A stretch of DNA of 64,000 nucleotides from positions 24,773,042-24,837,041 of the forward strand of contig NC_083648.1 of the NCBI RefSeq assembly GCF_963576545.1, in the 5' to 3' direction. This document shows, one piece after another, positions 48,801-60,830 of the stretch. Numbering within the stretch: position 1 is the first letter of the stretch; each line of letters opens with the position of its first letter. Both the position numbers and the translations under genes were made by a program. Under the pieces are notes generated by a model, which had not been told where the DNA came from, did not search any database, and saw nothing but the letters and a program-made list of their open reading frames with translations. This DNA is from Limanda limanda (taxonomy: Eukaryota; Chordata; Actinopteri; Pleuronectiformes; Pleuronectidae).

Positions 48801-50160
48801 TTAAAAATCATCTTCTATGAAGCATTAAGGTGTGTGTGTGTGTGTATTAACTCCATTTGTTCAATCTATAGTGTCTTTCTATTGTATAATAATTGTAATA
48901 TTATAATTATTATAATTTGGTTACAAGGAGATCTCCTACAAAACAGGTTTGCTGTTGAGGTTAAGTTGTGTATAAACATGTTTTTTAGGAGGCAGTTTGT
49001 TTCAGATTTTGATAACAGATGGATATGGAAACACTGGATGAACAAAGTCTATATATAAAACAGTCTCTTATGTGTTTACACAGAAATCCAGACAGTAAAT
49101 CCAGTCATGTATAGGGATGATATACAACTGCTATTTTCCAAACCATCAGGGAAATGATCACACAGGTTTGCACAAGCACAATGTAATGGAACACACAGCT
49201 GAGTTTGATCCCGGGGTATTTCAGTTGCCTGCATTTTCTCCCCATGTTTTCTTGTTGCAGTTATTGTGTGTGTGTGATGGTGTGTGCATCCATGCGTGAC
49301 CCTAGCTTATATGTCACACTGGCCTTTAGTGATAAGAGCGAATGGCTTCACCTCAGCCCATAGATCAGAGAGCAGGATAGAGGAGGAGGAGGCAGAAAGA
49401 AATAGAGTAAATATCTGGGAAGTGGGAGAAAAGCGAGAGGAATTTTCATTAAAGTCTTGAGAACAGAACATACCAGAACTGTTTAATCATGTCATGTACT
49501 ATGTAGCAATATAGTCTTTGTGAGGTTCAATTTCAGAAACTGCAGAAACAAAATCCGGAGACACTTAAATGTTGATCTCAAAAGATGTATCATTAATGTG
49601 AATTTTGAACATATGTTTGGACCAGGCATTTTGTAAAGGTGGATATACAGTGTCCAAAATGTATGAATACCTCATTGCAAGTCTAGATGCAGCAACACTT
49701 TTCCATTTGCAGCACATTTCAAAGTTTAAAACTGTAACAAATTGTTTGTGTGTCGTTTTTCCCGAAATCTACACTTGGAAAGTGATAGATATATTTAATT
49801 TCCATTTCCAGTCCTGCAAATTTCCAGAGTCAATTACCAGGGCTTCACTGACAAAAAGAAGAGAAGAGAATTGAGCTTTTATCACCCACTACCACCTAGA
49901 TGTGGAGCATGTATTTCCTCAGGCAACAGATATGATGAACAAATGTTACGCTAGAAAATAAGAAAAAAGAAAAATATGACCTGAAAAACACAGGAAGCTA
50001 GCAGGTGTCTTCCAAGTGTGCTAAGAGACTTCAGTTATGTGGTACATGTAACACATACCACTTCATGATCATGTGTGAAAATGATCCTTTCTTGGTTTTG
50101 GCAAGATATTAAACACAGATTATTCAGTCTTTAGCTTCATTGCTGTGATTTTTTTTAAAG
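45810..50160. other. Long gene-free stretch
   Basis: No gene or transposon recognised. Short GT arrays lie at 47024-47040 and about 48831-48845. A somewhat GC-richer segment at 46500-46720 has open frames without recognisable domains. Confidence 0.5.
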
Positions 50161-50171
50161 CCTTTGACTAT

Positions 50172-50231
50172 CAATCAATCAAGTTTTATTTGTATAGCCC
50201 ACATTCACAAATCACAATTCGTCTCATAGGG
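50172..50231 (-). mobile_element. 60-bp retroposon tail insertion with 10-bp target duplication
   Basis: CAATCAATCAAGTTTTATTT and the following GTATAGCCCACATTCACAAA are the extreme 3' end of the family seen at 39736. The insert is bracketed by CTTTGACTAT at 50162-50171 and 50232-50241. It is thus a complete but very severely 5'-truncated insertion reading leftward. Confidence 0.85.
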
Positions 50232-50241
50232 CTTTGACTAT

Positions 50242-51305
50242 TGTAACAGCATCTTAAAAGCATATTGTCCGTTTTTTTTGCCCACCCGTGTTCAGTGGGG
50301 AATTTTTATATAGCTTTTAACCAGAATGCAACGGTATCTATAACATTCGTAAATTTAAAACAGAAATTATTTACAAGAACATTGGCTGAGACCCAAGCGT
50401 GGGCAGGTGTTGAGCGAAAAGCGAGTGAATTATACGAGTGTTTTCAGTGATATACTGCTTTCTAGCTTCTGTATAAAGAATTGAGGGCAGAGATGGTCCT
50501 CTCTCTATTATCTCAATCTTCACCAAGAAAACAGGAATGATCAGAGAAAGCTACATCAGTCACCACAACCCTAGAAATGCTCAGAACACAGGCTCTGGGT
50601 CGACAATAATACATTTTAATTTTAAAACACATCTAAACACTCTTCTTCCAGATGAGTATTTGATCTGAAAACATATCACATGACCTTTCAAGTGAACTGG
50701 TCATGTGTGCAACAATATAAACAGGAGGCAGATTGTCATCTCCAGAAAATCAACAATCAAAACAAGAAACAGCAATGGTGACAAGTAAGGGCAAGGATTT
50801 ATTTTCTTGGACCCATGACAACGTGGAAAAGTTATCAAAAGTATGTGTTAGTGCTAACAGTATGCCTTCACTGCTGGTAGTCAATTGAGGCTGACAACAA
50901 ATACCAGGATGTAAATGAGGGTGTCTGCGACATAGTTTCAGAAAGTCTCATATTAAAGAGGTGGCAAACTCACCTGTGCTTAAAACATAGCAAAGGGCAT
51001 GTGTTTTAAAGCTGAAATTTTGTAGAGTGAATGAATGGATGTTAATATCTCCAACAATAACTATGCGGACAAATTCATTGCAGTTCAGAGAAAGGTTCAG
51101 TAAGAAGGTCGACATGAGGGAACTGCAGTGAAAGCAGCATATTAAAAAATGCCAAATTTCTACAAAATGGAAACTTTGCCTCCTTTCTCCCCTCTAGCTT
51201 CACCTAAAAAGCTGAAGATGGCAGCTGATAAAAAATAACTCCTGCATTGTTATCTTGGTCAAACCAGGTTTCAGCTATAAATATAAAATCAAGATTGTGT
51301 CTTAT
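50242..51305. other. Gene-free stretch
   Basis: No gene or named repeat recognised. Confidence 0.5.
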
Positions 51306-51309
51306 GGTT

Positions 51310-51830
51310 TCATTGTTTTGTTTTTTGTAATTCAAGTTTTTATTCACTTATACATATACAAACAGACAGCACAAACAGACAGTATTATTACACTGAGATA
51401 CAAAATACCCAAAGACCTGTGAGAAATACACCCATTGAGAACAATCAGAATAAACATTTAGCAGTTACAGAAGTACAACCAGATCATCATAGTGCAAAGT
51501 CAGTCGGCAAAGTCTTGGTGATACAGGTACACCATCGAACCTATACACTTTTTTGGGTAGACGAATTTAAACTCTGCATTTGTTCAAATGTTCCTGTCTC
51601 TGTCTGACATTTCCAACATAAACTCTTGGGCAGCACACCCATCCTGTGGAGCTTAGAAGGAGTCAAATAAAACCTTTGTATTAATTTATATTGAGTAAAT
51701 TTGAAATACCTGCCTGCCAACACCTTATATTTAACAGGGCTTTCTTGGATTACAAGCTTTTGCTGCCATTCTATTGAATTTTTTTTTGTGACAGGACTGA
51801 AAACCAAATTTGTTGAGTTTGTATTGTTTA
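51310..51830 (-). mobile_element. 5'-truncated, internally deleted L1 fragment
   Basis: The left edge (TTTTGTTTTTTG, then TTCAAGTTTTTATTCACTTA) is, on the minus strand, an AATAAA signal followed by an A-rich tail. Upstream in element sense an open frame (51807 to about 51590) reads FTQYKLIQRFYLTPSKLHRM then LCWKCQTETGTF, the C-terminal region of fish L1 ORF2 with its CxxC pair. After that pair the coding similarity stops abruptly, suggesting an internal deletion before the 3' UTR. Same orientation as the large L1 at 56.5-64 kb but a separate insertion with a different 3' UTR. Confidence 0.7.
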
Positions 51831-51834
51831 CTAA

Positions 51835-54425
51835 CAGAAATAACAGACTGAATGATTTTTCTATAATGTATCAAGAAAGCAACAGAAGAGGTAACAGATA
51901 CACCATTTGCCATCTTGTTGTGGGATATAGTCCCATTGAGTGCCATTGATCTATCTCATATCATAAACAGTTACTCGTACACAGTTGGCTGTGCATACTG
52001 GTTGGGTGGGGGGGTTAATATCACAGCTGAGACTAAAAGTGGCTAGTTGTGCAGGTAGTTGCTGAATGGGGAAGGTGAGGAAAGAGAAAGAGGGAGTGGG
52101 GTTGTGGAAGGTCCAAGGGGTAAGCTTGGGCTCAGCAGTGTCCAGCTCAGTCATCTGGTTGGTGAACTCCAGGAGAGTTTTGAGCTATTTCCAGTGGTGT
52201 CTCTGTTGCAAGGAAGTGAATTACGTTAGAGGTGACCAACTTTAATCCTGCCTTGTTTTAGGTGAATCTGGTGTTGATGTGAAATGTACTGTATATGGTC
52301 GTAGAACAATCGGAAATTGCTATCAGACTGATAGAGGATATCAGGTGATCTGATGGAAATCATGGTTCTGCAGCAGCTGTGAAAATAGCCTCAAGTTATA
52401 CACCTTGTTATTTGGGGAGTTTGTGGTTAACCTTGCTTCTATCCACTGTGGTGTCCTACTAAATGCATGGGTTGATGAGGTGCTCCGTCTAAATAGATTT
52501 GCAGTCCACCCAGTAGCATCACAAATCTCAAGACGCTGGGTTCCTGCTAACATGCATCCTCCCATAGAAGTGATTTATTTATTCTTAGGCTTACAGAGAG
52601 GACTTTTGCTTGCAGATTTATTACACATCTTGTTGGTGCTAATTGGTACAGACTAACACACATTACTTTCCCATTCACTTGTAATTGATGAATCTTACGG
52701 TCAGGCGAGTGGGATTTTCTGGTTTCTGAAAGACAGCTGAGAAGGCTGTTGAGGAGGGGTTGAAGGGGGGGCATCTTGCTGCTAATTGGTTTCAGCTAAT
52801 CCCAGGGTTGTAGACACACAGCATAAAGGCTTGTGCCACATAAATAAAGTTATTATTGTAATTATAATATTATAATTATATTATCTGTGAGATACAAAGT
52901 CATCTTTACAATCAATTATTAAAGTGTTGAAAAATCTAAGCAGAGTCATGACAAGTCCATCATTTTTAACAGGAAAAAAGAAGGGTAGCAGTGTAGGACT
53001 GAAGTCAAAGCAGAAAGCAGTGTCTGCACCATTATAAAGCTATAGGTGGTAGCCGGCCTCCCTTCATGCACCGTGAAACCATAAGATATGGTGCCGAATG
53101 CAGTGCTGCATCTGGTCTTCAGTTCCTAAAAGAGCACATGACATTCCCCTGCTCATCCACCTCCACCATGAACAGTGATGTCACGGATGTTTGCCTACAT
53201 ATTGGCTTTTGTGTCTATAGTATAAAATCTACTCAGTCATACTCCTTCTGCTATGACAAGTCCATCACCGTCCAGACTGTTCTTGTGAATGAATAATAAG
53301 TCCGTGATCATATCAAATGCGTTCCCATCTATCCTCAAGAACATCAAGAGGACTCTCTATCTTCTGAGAGCACCTGACATGTCTTACTAGCTGTTACTGT
53401 GACTTCTGTATCTTTGCCTGATCTCCGACACTTTGTCTCACTTTGCCCCCCTGTTTGGGGAGTGGTTTTAGAAGATTGGCTATGACCTTATGTCAACATT
53501 GGAATCCATTGAAACAGTTGTTAATCCCAAATGACTTCTGCTGTTCTTCAATTTCGGCATTTCCAGAAGATCGTGAACTTTTTAAGGAACTCAAGGAGCC
53601 AAGGACTACATTTAATTATTCTAATAATAAATAATACATTACTAGTCTCACATCATTAAAAGTAAATCCCTCTGCTCAGGTGATTGTACTTCGTGATGGA
53701 TTGGGAAAGTTAGAAGTGGGTTTAGTAGCACTACACATCTATGATTCGTCAAACGCAGACATCACTGCTCACTCAACTTGTGTTTTACTTCATTTACAAA
53801 ATATGTATGTTAAGGTGTAGGAAGCTCTCGACTACTAATATTAGGAGGAGACGTTTTCTTTTGTTTCAAGGCTTTTTTTAGGGCAACTCAATAGCCAAAT
53901 GTTTAGGGTGCATATATGGCCGCAAAAAGTGTCAAGTCTTAACTATGATTCCTGGCTGGCCAGACCAAATGCTGCATATCATTCCCCTGCTCTCTCCCTC
54001 TGTTTTTTTTACTATATATCTCCTCTGTCACTATCGAACAAGGCACACAAGACATGGAAATATCATGCAGCAAAAATCCCTGGGCAGTAACCGTATGGAT
54101 CCTAACCACTGCACGACCAAAAGACACCTCTTCAAATCTGCGCTTTAAGGAAGGTCTGCCTGCTAACCTATGCGTTAAATATATTCAACATCTATTTATC
54201 GACAGCATTGGGAAAAGCAAGATTGTGCACTTTCCCATGTGGATGGGAAAGGTGGAAGAAGTGGTTGTAAGAATTCTACAGAAAATGGAAAAAAGACTTG
54301 CCGTCTGACACTGTGACGACCTATGAAGGCTCTGTTTTGTGCTAGGAGAAACCACTTATCATGTTTTTGCATCATTTTGAGTTGAGTAAATATAGCACAA
54401 TATTCTGTGGTTCTTACTCAAAAGA
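51835..54425. other. Gene-free stretch
   Basis: No gene or named repeat recognised. A TTATAATTATAT palindromic AT run lies near 52845-52885. Confidence 0.5.
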
Positions 54426-54429
54426 ACAT

Positions 54430-54600
54430 TTGTTGAGAGGCTATGCGCCTCTGCAGTGGCCTGAGTTCGATTCCAGGCTGCGGCCTTTGCTGTGTGTCAT
54501 CCTGCATTCTCTGCCCCCCTTTTACCAATACACTCTGTCCTATCAAAATAACAACAAAAGGCCACACAAAATAAAATATGACAGAGTTCAACTGAAACAG
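54430..54600 (+). repeat. tRNA-derived SINE
   Basis: GCCTGAGTTCGATTCCAGGC contains a B-box-like GTTCGATTCC, followed by TGCGGCCTTTGCTGTGTGTC, ATCCTGCATTCTCTGCCCCC and TGTCCTATCAAAATAA. I recognise this as a common fish SINE whose consensus reads CCTGCGGCCCTTTGCTGCAT and ends near TCCTATCAAATAAAGGC. The A-box half is weak. Confidence 0.65.
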
Positions 54601-54604
54601 ACTT

Positions 54605-55255
54605 AGGGGGATAAATAATGTCTTTGAAGCATATAACTTAGAAGGTTTATGATCTAGTGGCATCAGATTGTATATTAGAAACAACTAAAGAACCCTCCCC
54701 TTTCTTTTCCCTTTCAAGTGAGAGGAGAACCCACAGTGACCTTCACTAAAAGCCCCTACTAAGGCCATTGTTTTATTAGTCTGCTCTGAGTAACTGTAGA
54801 AATATGGTGGACTCTAACAACGACCGGATCCCTAAGTAGATATTGGGGTTCATACAGATGATCATACACTTTTTGATTATTATATCTAATTTATGTTAAG
54901 ATTTCGCCCCGAAATGATTTCAAACTGGACTTTTAAACATCCACTAAAGTCTTGACTACACAAGAGAAATGAAAATGATGAGAGGAGATGATCAGATCTG
55001 TGTACAGCAATCAGGAGACATATTCATTACATTAATACATGAAACAAAAACAGAAGCAATATTATATATTTATACAATTTACACAAACCCTGTATCCTAA
55101 CAATATTTATATTCCATCTTACTGTACCAGCAAATGCTTTTTGTAAGAAACATAATTGCCACTGGTTTTCTATTTACAAAATAAGGAAACACTTTTGATA
55201 CGTCACAAATATGTTGCTTTTGATCCTATCAGTAAAATATTTGCACACAACAGAG
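54605..55255. other. Gene-free stretch
   Basis: Nothing recognised. Confidence 0.5.
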
Positions 55256-55267
55256 CATACCTAGCTG

Positions 55268-55434
55268 CAGGGCCGGGTCTAGACAGGCATGTATGAGGGG
55301 GCAGCCACAAATCTTGAGGGGGCATTGTGCTTTATTATATTATTATTATTATAAATTGGGATTTAGTTTGAGGGGGCACAACATTTATTTGAGGGGGCCA
55401 GGCCCCCTCTTGCCCCTGCCTAGACCCGGCCCTG
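55268..55434. mobile_element. hAT MITE, 167 bp, perfect 8-bp target duplication
   Basis: Termini are CAGGGCCGGGTCTAGACAGG and, reverse-complemented, CAGGGCCGGGTCTAGGCAGG, inverted repeats of about 20 bp with one mismatch. CCTAGCTG flanks it at 55260-55267 and 55435-55442. CAGGG termini with an 8-bp duplication are diagnostic of hAT. The interior has GAGGGGGCA repeats and an ATT run; there is no ORF. The near-perfect termini suggest a young insertion. Confidence 0.95.
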
Positions 55435-55589
55435 CCTAGCTGTGTGATATCAACTTACAATTGATATGGTTATGTTCAGACTGGCCAAAACCACAAACAG
55501 GACCTTTAAGCGGAGCTGGTAGGCTTCTTCACCAAACTTGGCCGAACAGACAAGTTAAGAAAAAACATGCTGCTAACATGCTCTGCTGT

Positions 55590-55915
55590 CACCAGCCCAA
55601 AGCCATTAGGTTCTGGGGTTGTCCGTATGTTGTTATGTTCAATTCTCGTGAACGTGATATCTCAAGAATGTTTGGAAGGAATTTCTTTAAATTTGGGACA
55701 AATATTCACTTGGATTCAAGGATGATCTGACTAGAATTTAGTTGTCACAGGTCAAGGTCCCCGTCACCTCACAAAATACATCGCCTTGTGAATGGGATAT
55801 TTCCGAAACGTATCGAGGGGATCCTTTAACATTGAACTCATTTTCAGATCAGAGGGCACTGTGGCCTCAGAAAGTTTGTTTATGTTTTTCTTGAACATGA
55901 AATCTTAATATCAAC
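55590..55915. repeat. Common teleost interspersed repeat fragment
   Basis: Reads GTGATATCTCAAGAATGTTT, GGAAGGAATTTCTTTAAATT, TTCACTTGGATTCAAGGATG, then GGTCAAGGTCCCCGTCACCT. I recall this from many fish genomes as a dispersed repeat. A second, more diverged partial unit may follow at 55860. Boundaries approximate. Confidence 0.5.
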
Positions 55916-55919
55916 TTGA

Positions 55920-56247
55920 GGGAATATCTTATTAACTGCTCCTCTTGTGCACTGCCAACCGAAACGAGCCAAACCAAGCACGCACCGCCATCTTCTGTGG
56001 CTCTCCATACATTGTCTAAAATCTGTTGTCTTTACCCGGCCATTTACATGTTTACGATGTGTGTGTGTGTGTCAGCACGAGACACAACTGTGCGCAGCTA
56101 TAAAAAAAGATTTGACTAATTTAAGAAAAGTATCGATCATTACATGGCGATCAGTGCTGATATAGTAGCGAAAATTTCAAACAAATTGAAATTTAAACTA
56201 ATGAATCAGAGACATCAGCTTCGTCAGTGTGTCTGTCTTTGTGTGTC

Positions 56248-56286
<39 letters not shown>

Positions 56287-56550
56287 TTTTTTTCAAACCT
56301 CTTTTATTTGCTCAATAATGTTCAAAAACAATTGTTTAAGGCACCACACCTTAAAATATTCCACATTATTTGTCAAAATAAAGAAACTGAAATTAGTTTT
56401 CTTTCTTGCCTTTAACACACGGCTAAAAATAGACGTTATGTCAAAATCAAACGAGTTTTCAAGCTTGTTTCTCATGCTAGGATAAATTGCCATTTTGCTT
56501 GACCCAAAGAAAAATTAATAAGTTGACATTTCATTTCATTTTCCTGTGAT
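55920..56550. other. Gene-free stretch with a GA tract
   Basis: Nothing coding recognised. A GA array lies at about 56248-56286. Confidence 0.5.
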
Positions 56551-56786
56551 ACTTTTTTTTTTGAATACTTTATTCACAATTTTCAGATACATAACAAAGT
56601 GTTGACAATACACAATACAAATTTACAAACAAAAACAAAACAAAACAAGCTGCCAGACAGATTACTCAATTATATATATGGTCTTTCGGGAATGTTCTCA
56701 CAATAGCCCTATCTAAAATATAGGACCAGGTAAAACGAATAAGTGAACAGAGCAATATACTACATCAACTAACGTAGCCAGATAGG

Positions 56787-58234
56787 TCAGGGTTGCTGTG
56801 GAGTTAAAGATATATTGCACTGCGCCAAAGCAGGTCCCCATGTTCTCTCAAACTTTTTCTGTGTGTTGCCTTGGTGACGCAGTTTTTCCATTTGAATTAC
56901 AGAGAACATCTCGTTAAGCCAGTGTGTGAAGCAGGGTGGAGAAGTAGACTTCCAAGCCAGAAGAATAAGTTTCTTAGCGATTATCATCCCGAGGTGAAGA
57001 GCAGTTTGTGTATCATAAGGAGGCTTAAGAGTCTCTGCTGAGCATCCAAGGATGGCCAGATCGCAGTTTGGCTGAATGTCTACAGAATAGGCTTTGAGAG
57101 CCACTGAAAAATTTTACTCCAAAAATTATACAGTTTAGGGCAAAACCAAAAAAGGAGCGCTAGTGAACCCACAGCAGCACCACACCTATCACATTGAGAG
57201 GAGACCGATGGGAAAATGAGGTTTAGCTTTTTTTTTTAATAGTGCAGTCTATGCAACACTTTGTACTGGATTAATCTATAACGTGAATTTGTAGAAGAGT
57301 TAATCCGAGTCATTGCCACCTCCCAGAGCTCAGCTGATATATCTGAGTTCAAGTCCCTAGTCCAGGCCTCCCTAATGAGGTCAGAAGAAACCTGATCAGC
57401 CAAACCCTCTATAAATTTTGATATTAAATGTTTGGAGTCAGGAGGGAGCAAGAAAACCCCAAGGAGAGGGTGAGTGATGGTGGGGGACTTAAAGTCTTGA
57501 CACTCTTCCTGAACGTAGTGTCTGGCTTGAAGATATCTAAAAAGATGTGAGTTTGGAAGATTAAACTTAGTTTTTAGTTGACTAAATGAAGCGAATTGGC
57601 CATCAATATACAAATCTAGGAAAGTTCTTATTCCCCTCTCCCTCCAAACTGCAAAGACCCCATCCAGTAGTCCAGGCTTGAATGTGTGATTCTGGCAAAT
57701 TGGGGCATGTATAGAGACACAAGGGGCCCGGCGAGCCATTTTTATCTGGTTTAGTATTCGCAAAGAATTCTTTAGGGTAAAGTTCTGTCGGATTGACTTG
57801 TCTATGAGGGTAGGGCTCGAGAACAAAAGTGCAGGAAGTGAGGAATTTTTAACAGCAGAGGCCTCAAGTTGTAGCCACAAAGGCTCCTTTTCCGCCTCTG
57901 CGCTGCTGCAATTCCAGTAAGTAAGAGCTCTGGAGTTAGCTGCCCAGTAGTAGTGTTTCAGAATTGGCAAACTGAGACCACCCTTTTTAGTGGGCTTCTG
58001 TAGGTGAGGCTTGGAAATTCTGTGTGATTTGTAACCCAATATGAAAGGGACTATGATAGAATCGAGCTTCTTAAAAAAGGATGCATTTAGATATATGGGC
58101 AGGTTCTGGAAAAGATATAGAAGCCTAGGCAAGCTTACCATTTTGATTGCGTTTACCCGTCCTATCATGGATAAGGGCAATATTCTCCAGGACTCAATAT
58201 TTTCTTTGAGTTTTTCTATTGATTCTGTAAAGTT
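56787..58234 (-). pseudogene. L1 ORF2, C-terminal part, frameshifted
   Basis: Continues directly from the upstream piece: joining the two edges gives LFKCN then FTESIEKLKENIESW, followed by LPLSMIGRVNAIKMVSLPRL and LYLFQNLPIYL, all typical of L1 ORF2. The frame is open from 58180 to 57236. At an A-run near 57230 the frame shifts; SQCDRCG (the Cys-rich end) is in one frame and ALKAYSVDIQPN with AKKLILLAWKS in another, so at least two frameshifts lie between 57236 and 57100. Translation ends near 56790, before a 3' UTR with AATAAA and an A-tail. Confidence 0.9.
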
Positions 58235-58473
58235 TGTTGGGCAAGGCCCAGTGATCCGACTTAGAACAAAGAGTCGTAAAACCTTAGGCCAGGCTCGGGA
58301 AACCCCTTACATTTGAAATCCAGCATGGGCCCTTATCTCCATGTGGCAGCAGGTCACTTCCTGGGTTCCCAATGTAAGCCCGCCCCTGGGGGCCAAATCC
58401 TGACAATTCAATTGGCCGGGGGCCACACTGACCCCTGACCCCTCCTCCCAGGGGGGAGTCACCTGGTACATGA

Positions 58474-58483
58474 CTTAAAAAGG
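58474..58483 (+). promoter_or_regulatory. TATA-like box of the putative LTR
   Basis: CTTAAAAAGG lies about 240 bp inside the insertion and about 25 bp before the start of a CT-rich duplicated segment, which would suit an initiation region near 58505. It is a weak TATA variant, and the call depends on the LTR reading being right. Confidence 0.35.
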
Positions 58484-58499
58484 CTGAGCTCACAGAAAT

Positions 58500-58685
58500 C
58501 TTTCTCTCTTCACTCCGATGCTGATGTGACAACGGGACCCCCCCCCGGGGTCTCACCAGTTAACCCAGCAACTTAAGGAGGCAACTAACTTCTTTCTCTC
58601 TTTCCTCCGATGCTGACGTCGCCACTAGACCCCCCCCCGGGGTCTTCATAGTCGACCCAGTAAGCTAATGGAGGCGATAAGACGT
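58500..58685 (+). repeat. Tandem duplication, period 92 bp, in the putative LTR
   Basis: Two units each run from TCTTTCTCTCTT through CTCCGATGCTGA, ACCCCCCCCCGGGG and an AACCCAG- or GACCCAG-type motif to GGAGGC. They begin near 58500 and 58591. The C9G4 block in each unit is striking. Confidence 0.85.
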
Positions 58686-59441
58686 TTGTTTTATTCATTT
58701 CAATTCATTTCATTCATTTCTTCGTTTACCTTAGTTGACGTTTTATTTTGGAAAGGACTTTTCCTGTTTTAACTTGGAAAGACCAAACAGGAAATTGCTC
58801 GCTGGACGATCTCAGACTGTTTCCTTTTCCACACGGACTTTACTTTTCTTTTCTCCACACGATCTACAACGGCTACAAACCCGCACGTCCCTGTGAGGCA
58901 GCACGATCTCCGCTGCTGCAGAAGAAGACGAAACCTCATCTCGCCACGGAGCACGACGGATCGGCTCCGGCCCAGCTGCGGTGCTCACGAGAGCCCGCCT
59001 GAGAAACTTCAAGCGATTCACCGAACCTCCGGGGATTCGCGCCAAGGCGCATGCAACCCACGAAATCACGGTCACAGTAAGAGGCTTATGTTGTCTGGGC
59101 AGATGTTAGTTTTAATATGTAGCGTGTTGATTTAATACTTGAGTGTATTTTGTTGATGGAACTTCCGTGTTCCATTGTTTTAGCCGGCCACTACTCCGAG
59201 CCGCTACTTCCGGTTTCCGGTTTGATCGCAATGTTTTGTGTTGCAAGTAAATAGGGCCGCGAGAAGCGCCTCCGCCCGCACTGTTAACGTCTGTGTGAGT
59301 CTGCAGTGATTTCACCGATCAGAACCTCGGCCCACAACGCTCGCTTGAGGGCTGAGGGGTGAATCACTGTTAACTCATCTCAGGCGTACTTTTAAGAGCT
59401 TCTTTGAACTCTCCTCACATGTTTTCACATGTTTTCTCATG

Positions 59442-59443
<2 letters not shown>

Positions 59444-59495
<52 letters not shown>
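59444..59495. repeat. (CT)n microsatellite
   Basis: About 25 uninterrupted CT units inside the insertion, preceded by three TGTTTTC(A/T)CA units. Confidence 0.95.
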
Positions 59496-59496
<1 letters not shown>

Positions 59497-59937
59497 TCTA
59501 AACCGACCTATACACACTTCCGATCTGTATTTATAATACAGGTCATGTCACATAGTTAAATCTATGCTTAGAGAGGCTGAACACATCTGGAAACCATTCG
59601 GCCCCAAAGCCAAGCAGAGATAAGAATTCTCTTTGTCTAAAATTTCCTTTGTGTAATTCATGTGACGACCACCAGTGTGCGCTCCGGCCACATGGTGTCA
59701 TTAACATATTCTCCATTTTGGATAACGTTAAGTTAAACCCACCATTTTGAGTCTATTATTGCCACGCCTCCGCTCTCTCTCTCCTCCCATCCTGGCTCTA
59801 AATTCATAACGGCTCCGCCATCTTGTTTTGTAGTCAATCCGCCATTTTGAGAGTTCTTAGGCCTTGATTCCACGAATCATGATCGGCCTCCATCTTAGAT
59901 GTGATGTCACTACGCGTCATCGCCACGCCCCTTCTTT

Positions 59938-59938
59938 T

Positions 59939-59996
<58 letters not shown>
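59938..59996. repeat. Compound (TC)n(AC)n microsatellite
   Basis: TC repeats pass into about 22 AC units, all inside the insertion. Confidence 0.95.
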
Positions 59997-59999
<3 letters not shown>

Positions 60000-60002
60000 T
60001 AG

Positions 60003-60340
60003 ACACAGACAGATACACACACACAGAGACACATAGATGGACCAGAGGTTACATGCGTGTTCTAAATTGTGATAAGCTGCTGTTGTTATCTTTGAAATAT
60101 GGGAGTTTGTTAAAATGATAAATCATTAAATAACACTAACTTTATTTCACACAGACACACACACACAGAGAGACACTTTGACACAGACACACACACACAC
60201 AGACAGACATACATAGGTAGACCGCAGGTTGTCCATGTATTTTCTGAATTGTGATAAGTGCTGCTGCTGTGTTTATCTTTGAAATATCGGAGCTTGTTAA
60301 AATGATAAATCATTGAATAACATTATAACTTTATTTCCCC
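60003..60340 (+). repeat. Tandem duplication, period about 183 bp, in the putative LTR
   Basis: Two units share CA-rich starts, then AATTGTGATAAG, TATCTTTGAAATAT, GTTAAAATGATAAATCATT and AACTTTATTTC. AATTGTGATAAG occurs near 60065 and 60248. Divergence between units is modest, with small indels. Confidence 0.85.
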
Positions 60341-60547
60341 TTTTTAATAAATACTTTTGTAATTAAAGTATCTGTAGTCTGTGATTATTTGTGCATATGT
60401 ATGTGATTGCAGCTGGATTATGATTGCCTGTGCTCGAACTTAGAAGCCTTCACTGTTTATTAAGTAATCGTTAATATTAAAATATTGACATTATTAATTT
60501 GACATTTATCATTATGAGACTGATAATTATAGCTTGACATCGTTGGT

Positions 60548-60563
60548 CCCTGGGAAACCAGGG
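60548..60563 (+). other. Hairpin CCCTGG-GAAA-CCAGGG
   Basis: A perfect 6-bp stem closed by a GAAA (GNRA-type) loop, flanked by GTTGGT and TGGTGC that could extend pairing weakly. It lies inside the putative LTR in an otherwise AT-rich region. Possible RNA structure; function unknown. Confidence 0.5.
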
Positions 60564-60596
60564 TGGTGCCCCCCTTTCTCAATTATTAATATAGAT

Positions 60597-60830
60597 AGTA
60601 TTATTCTTAAATTGATAATTTTATTGTTTTGACTAATTATTTTCATTATTCTTGGTTGATAACCTTATCATTGTTAATTGATAGCTTATACTTTCTAATT
60701 GATAATTCCTATTTTCTCATTAGTGGTTTTATTGTTATTTGATTACTGATCATCTTCAATTAATAATTTAATTATTTTTGATAGATAATTTTTATTATTT
60801 TAATAATCATATTTCATGATTATTAATAAT
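60597..60830. repeat. AT-rich segment with recurring TTGATAAT-like units
   Basis: AATTGATAATTTTA, AATTGATAGCTTATA, AATTGATAATTCC, AATTAATAATTTA and GATAGATAATTTTT recur at about 20-60 bp spacing, immediately before the right end of the insertion. It is imperfect and may be simple AT drift. Confidence 0.5.

Noticed and set aside
54430..54600. tRNA gene
   Set aside because: Only a B-box-like motif and SINE body are seen, with no full cloverleaf or anticodon arm.
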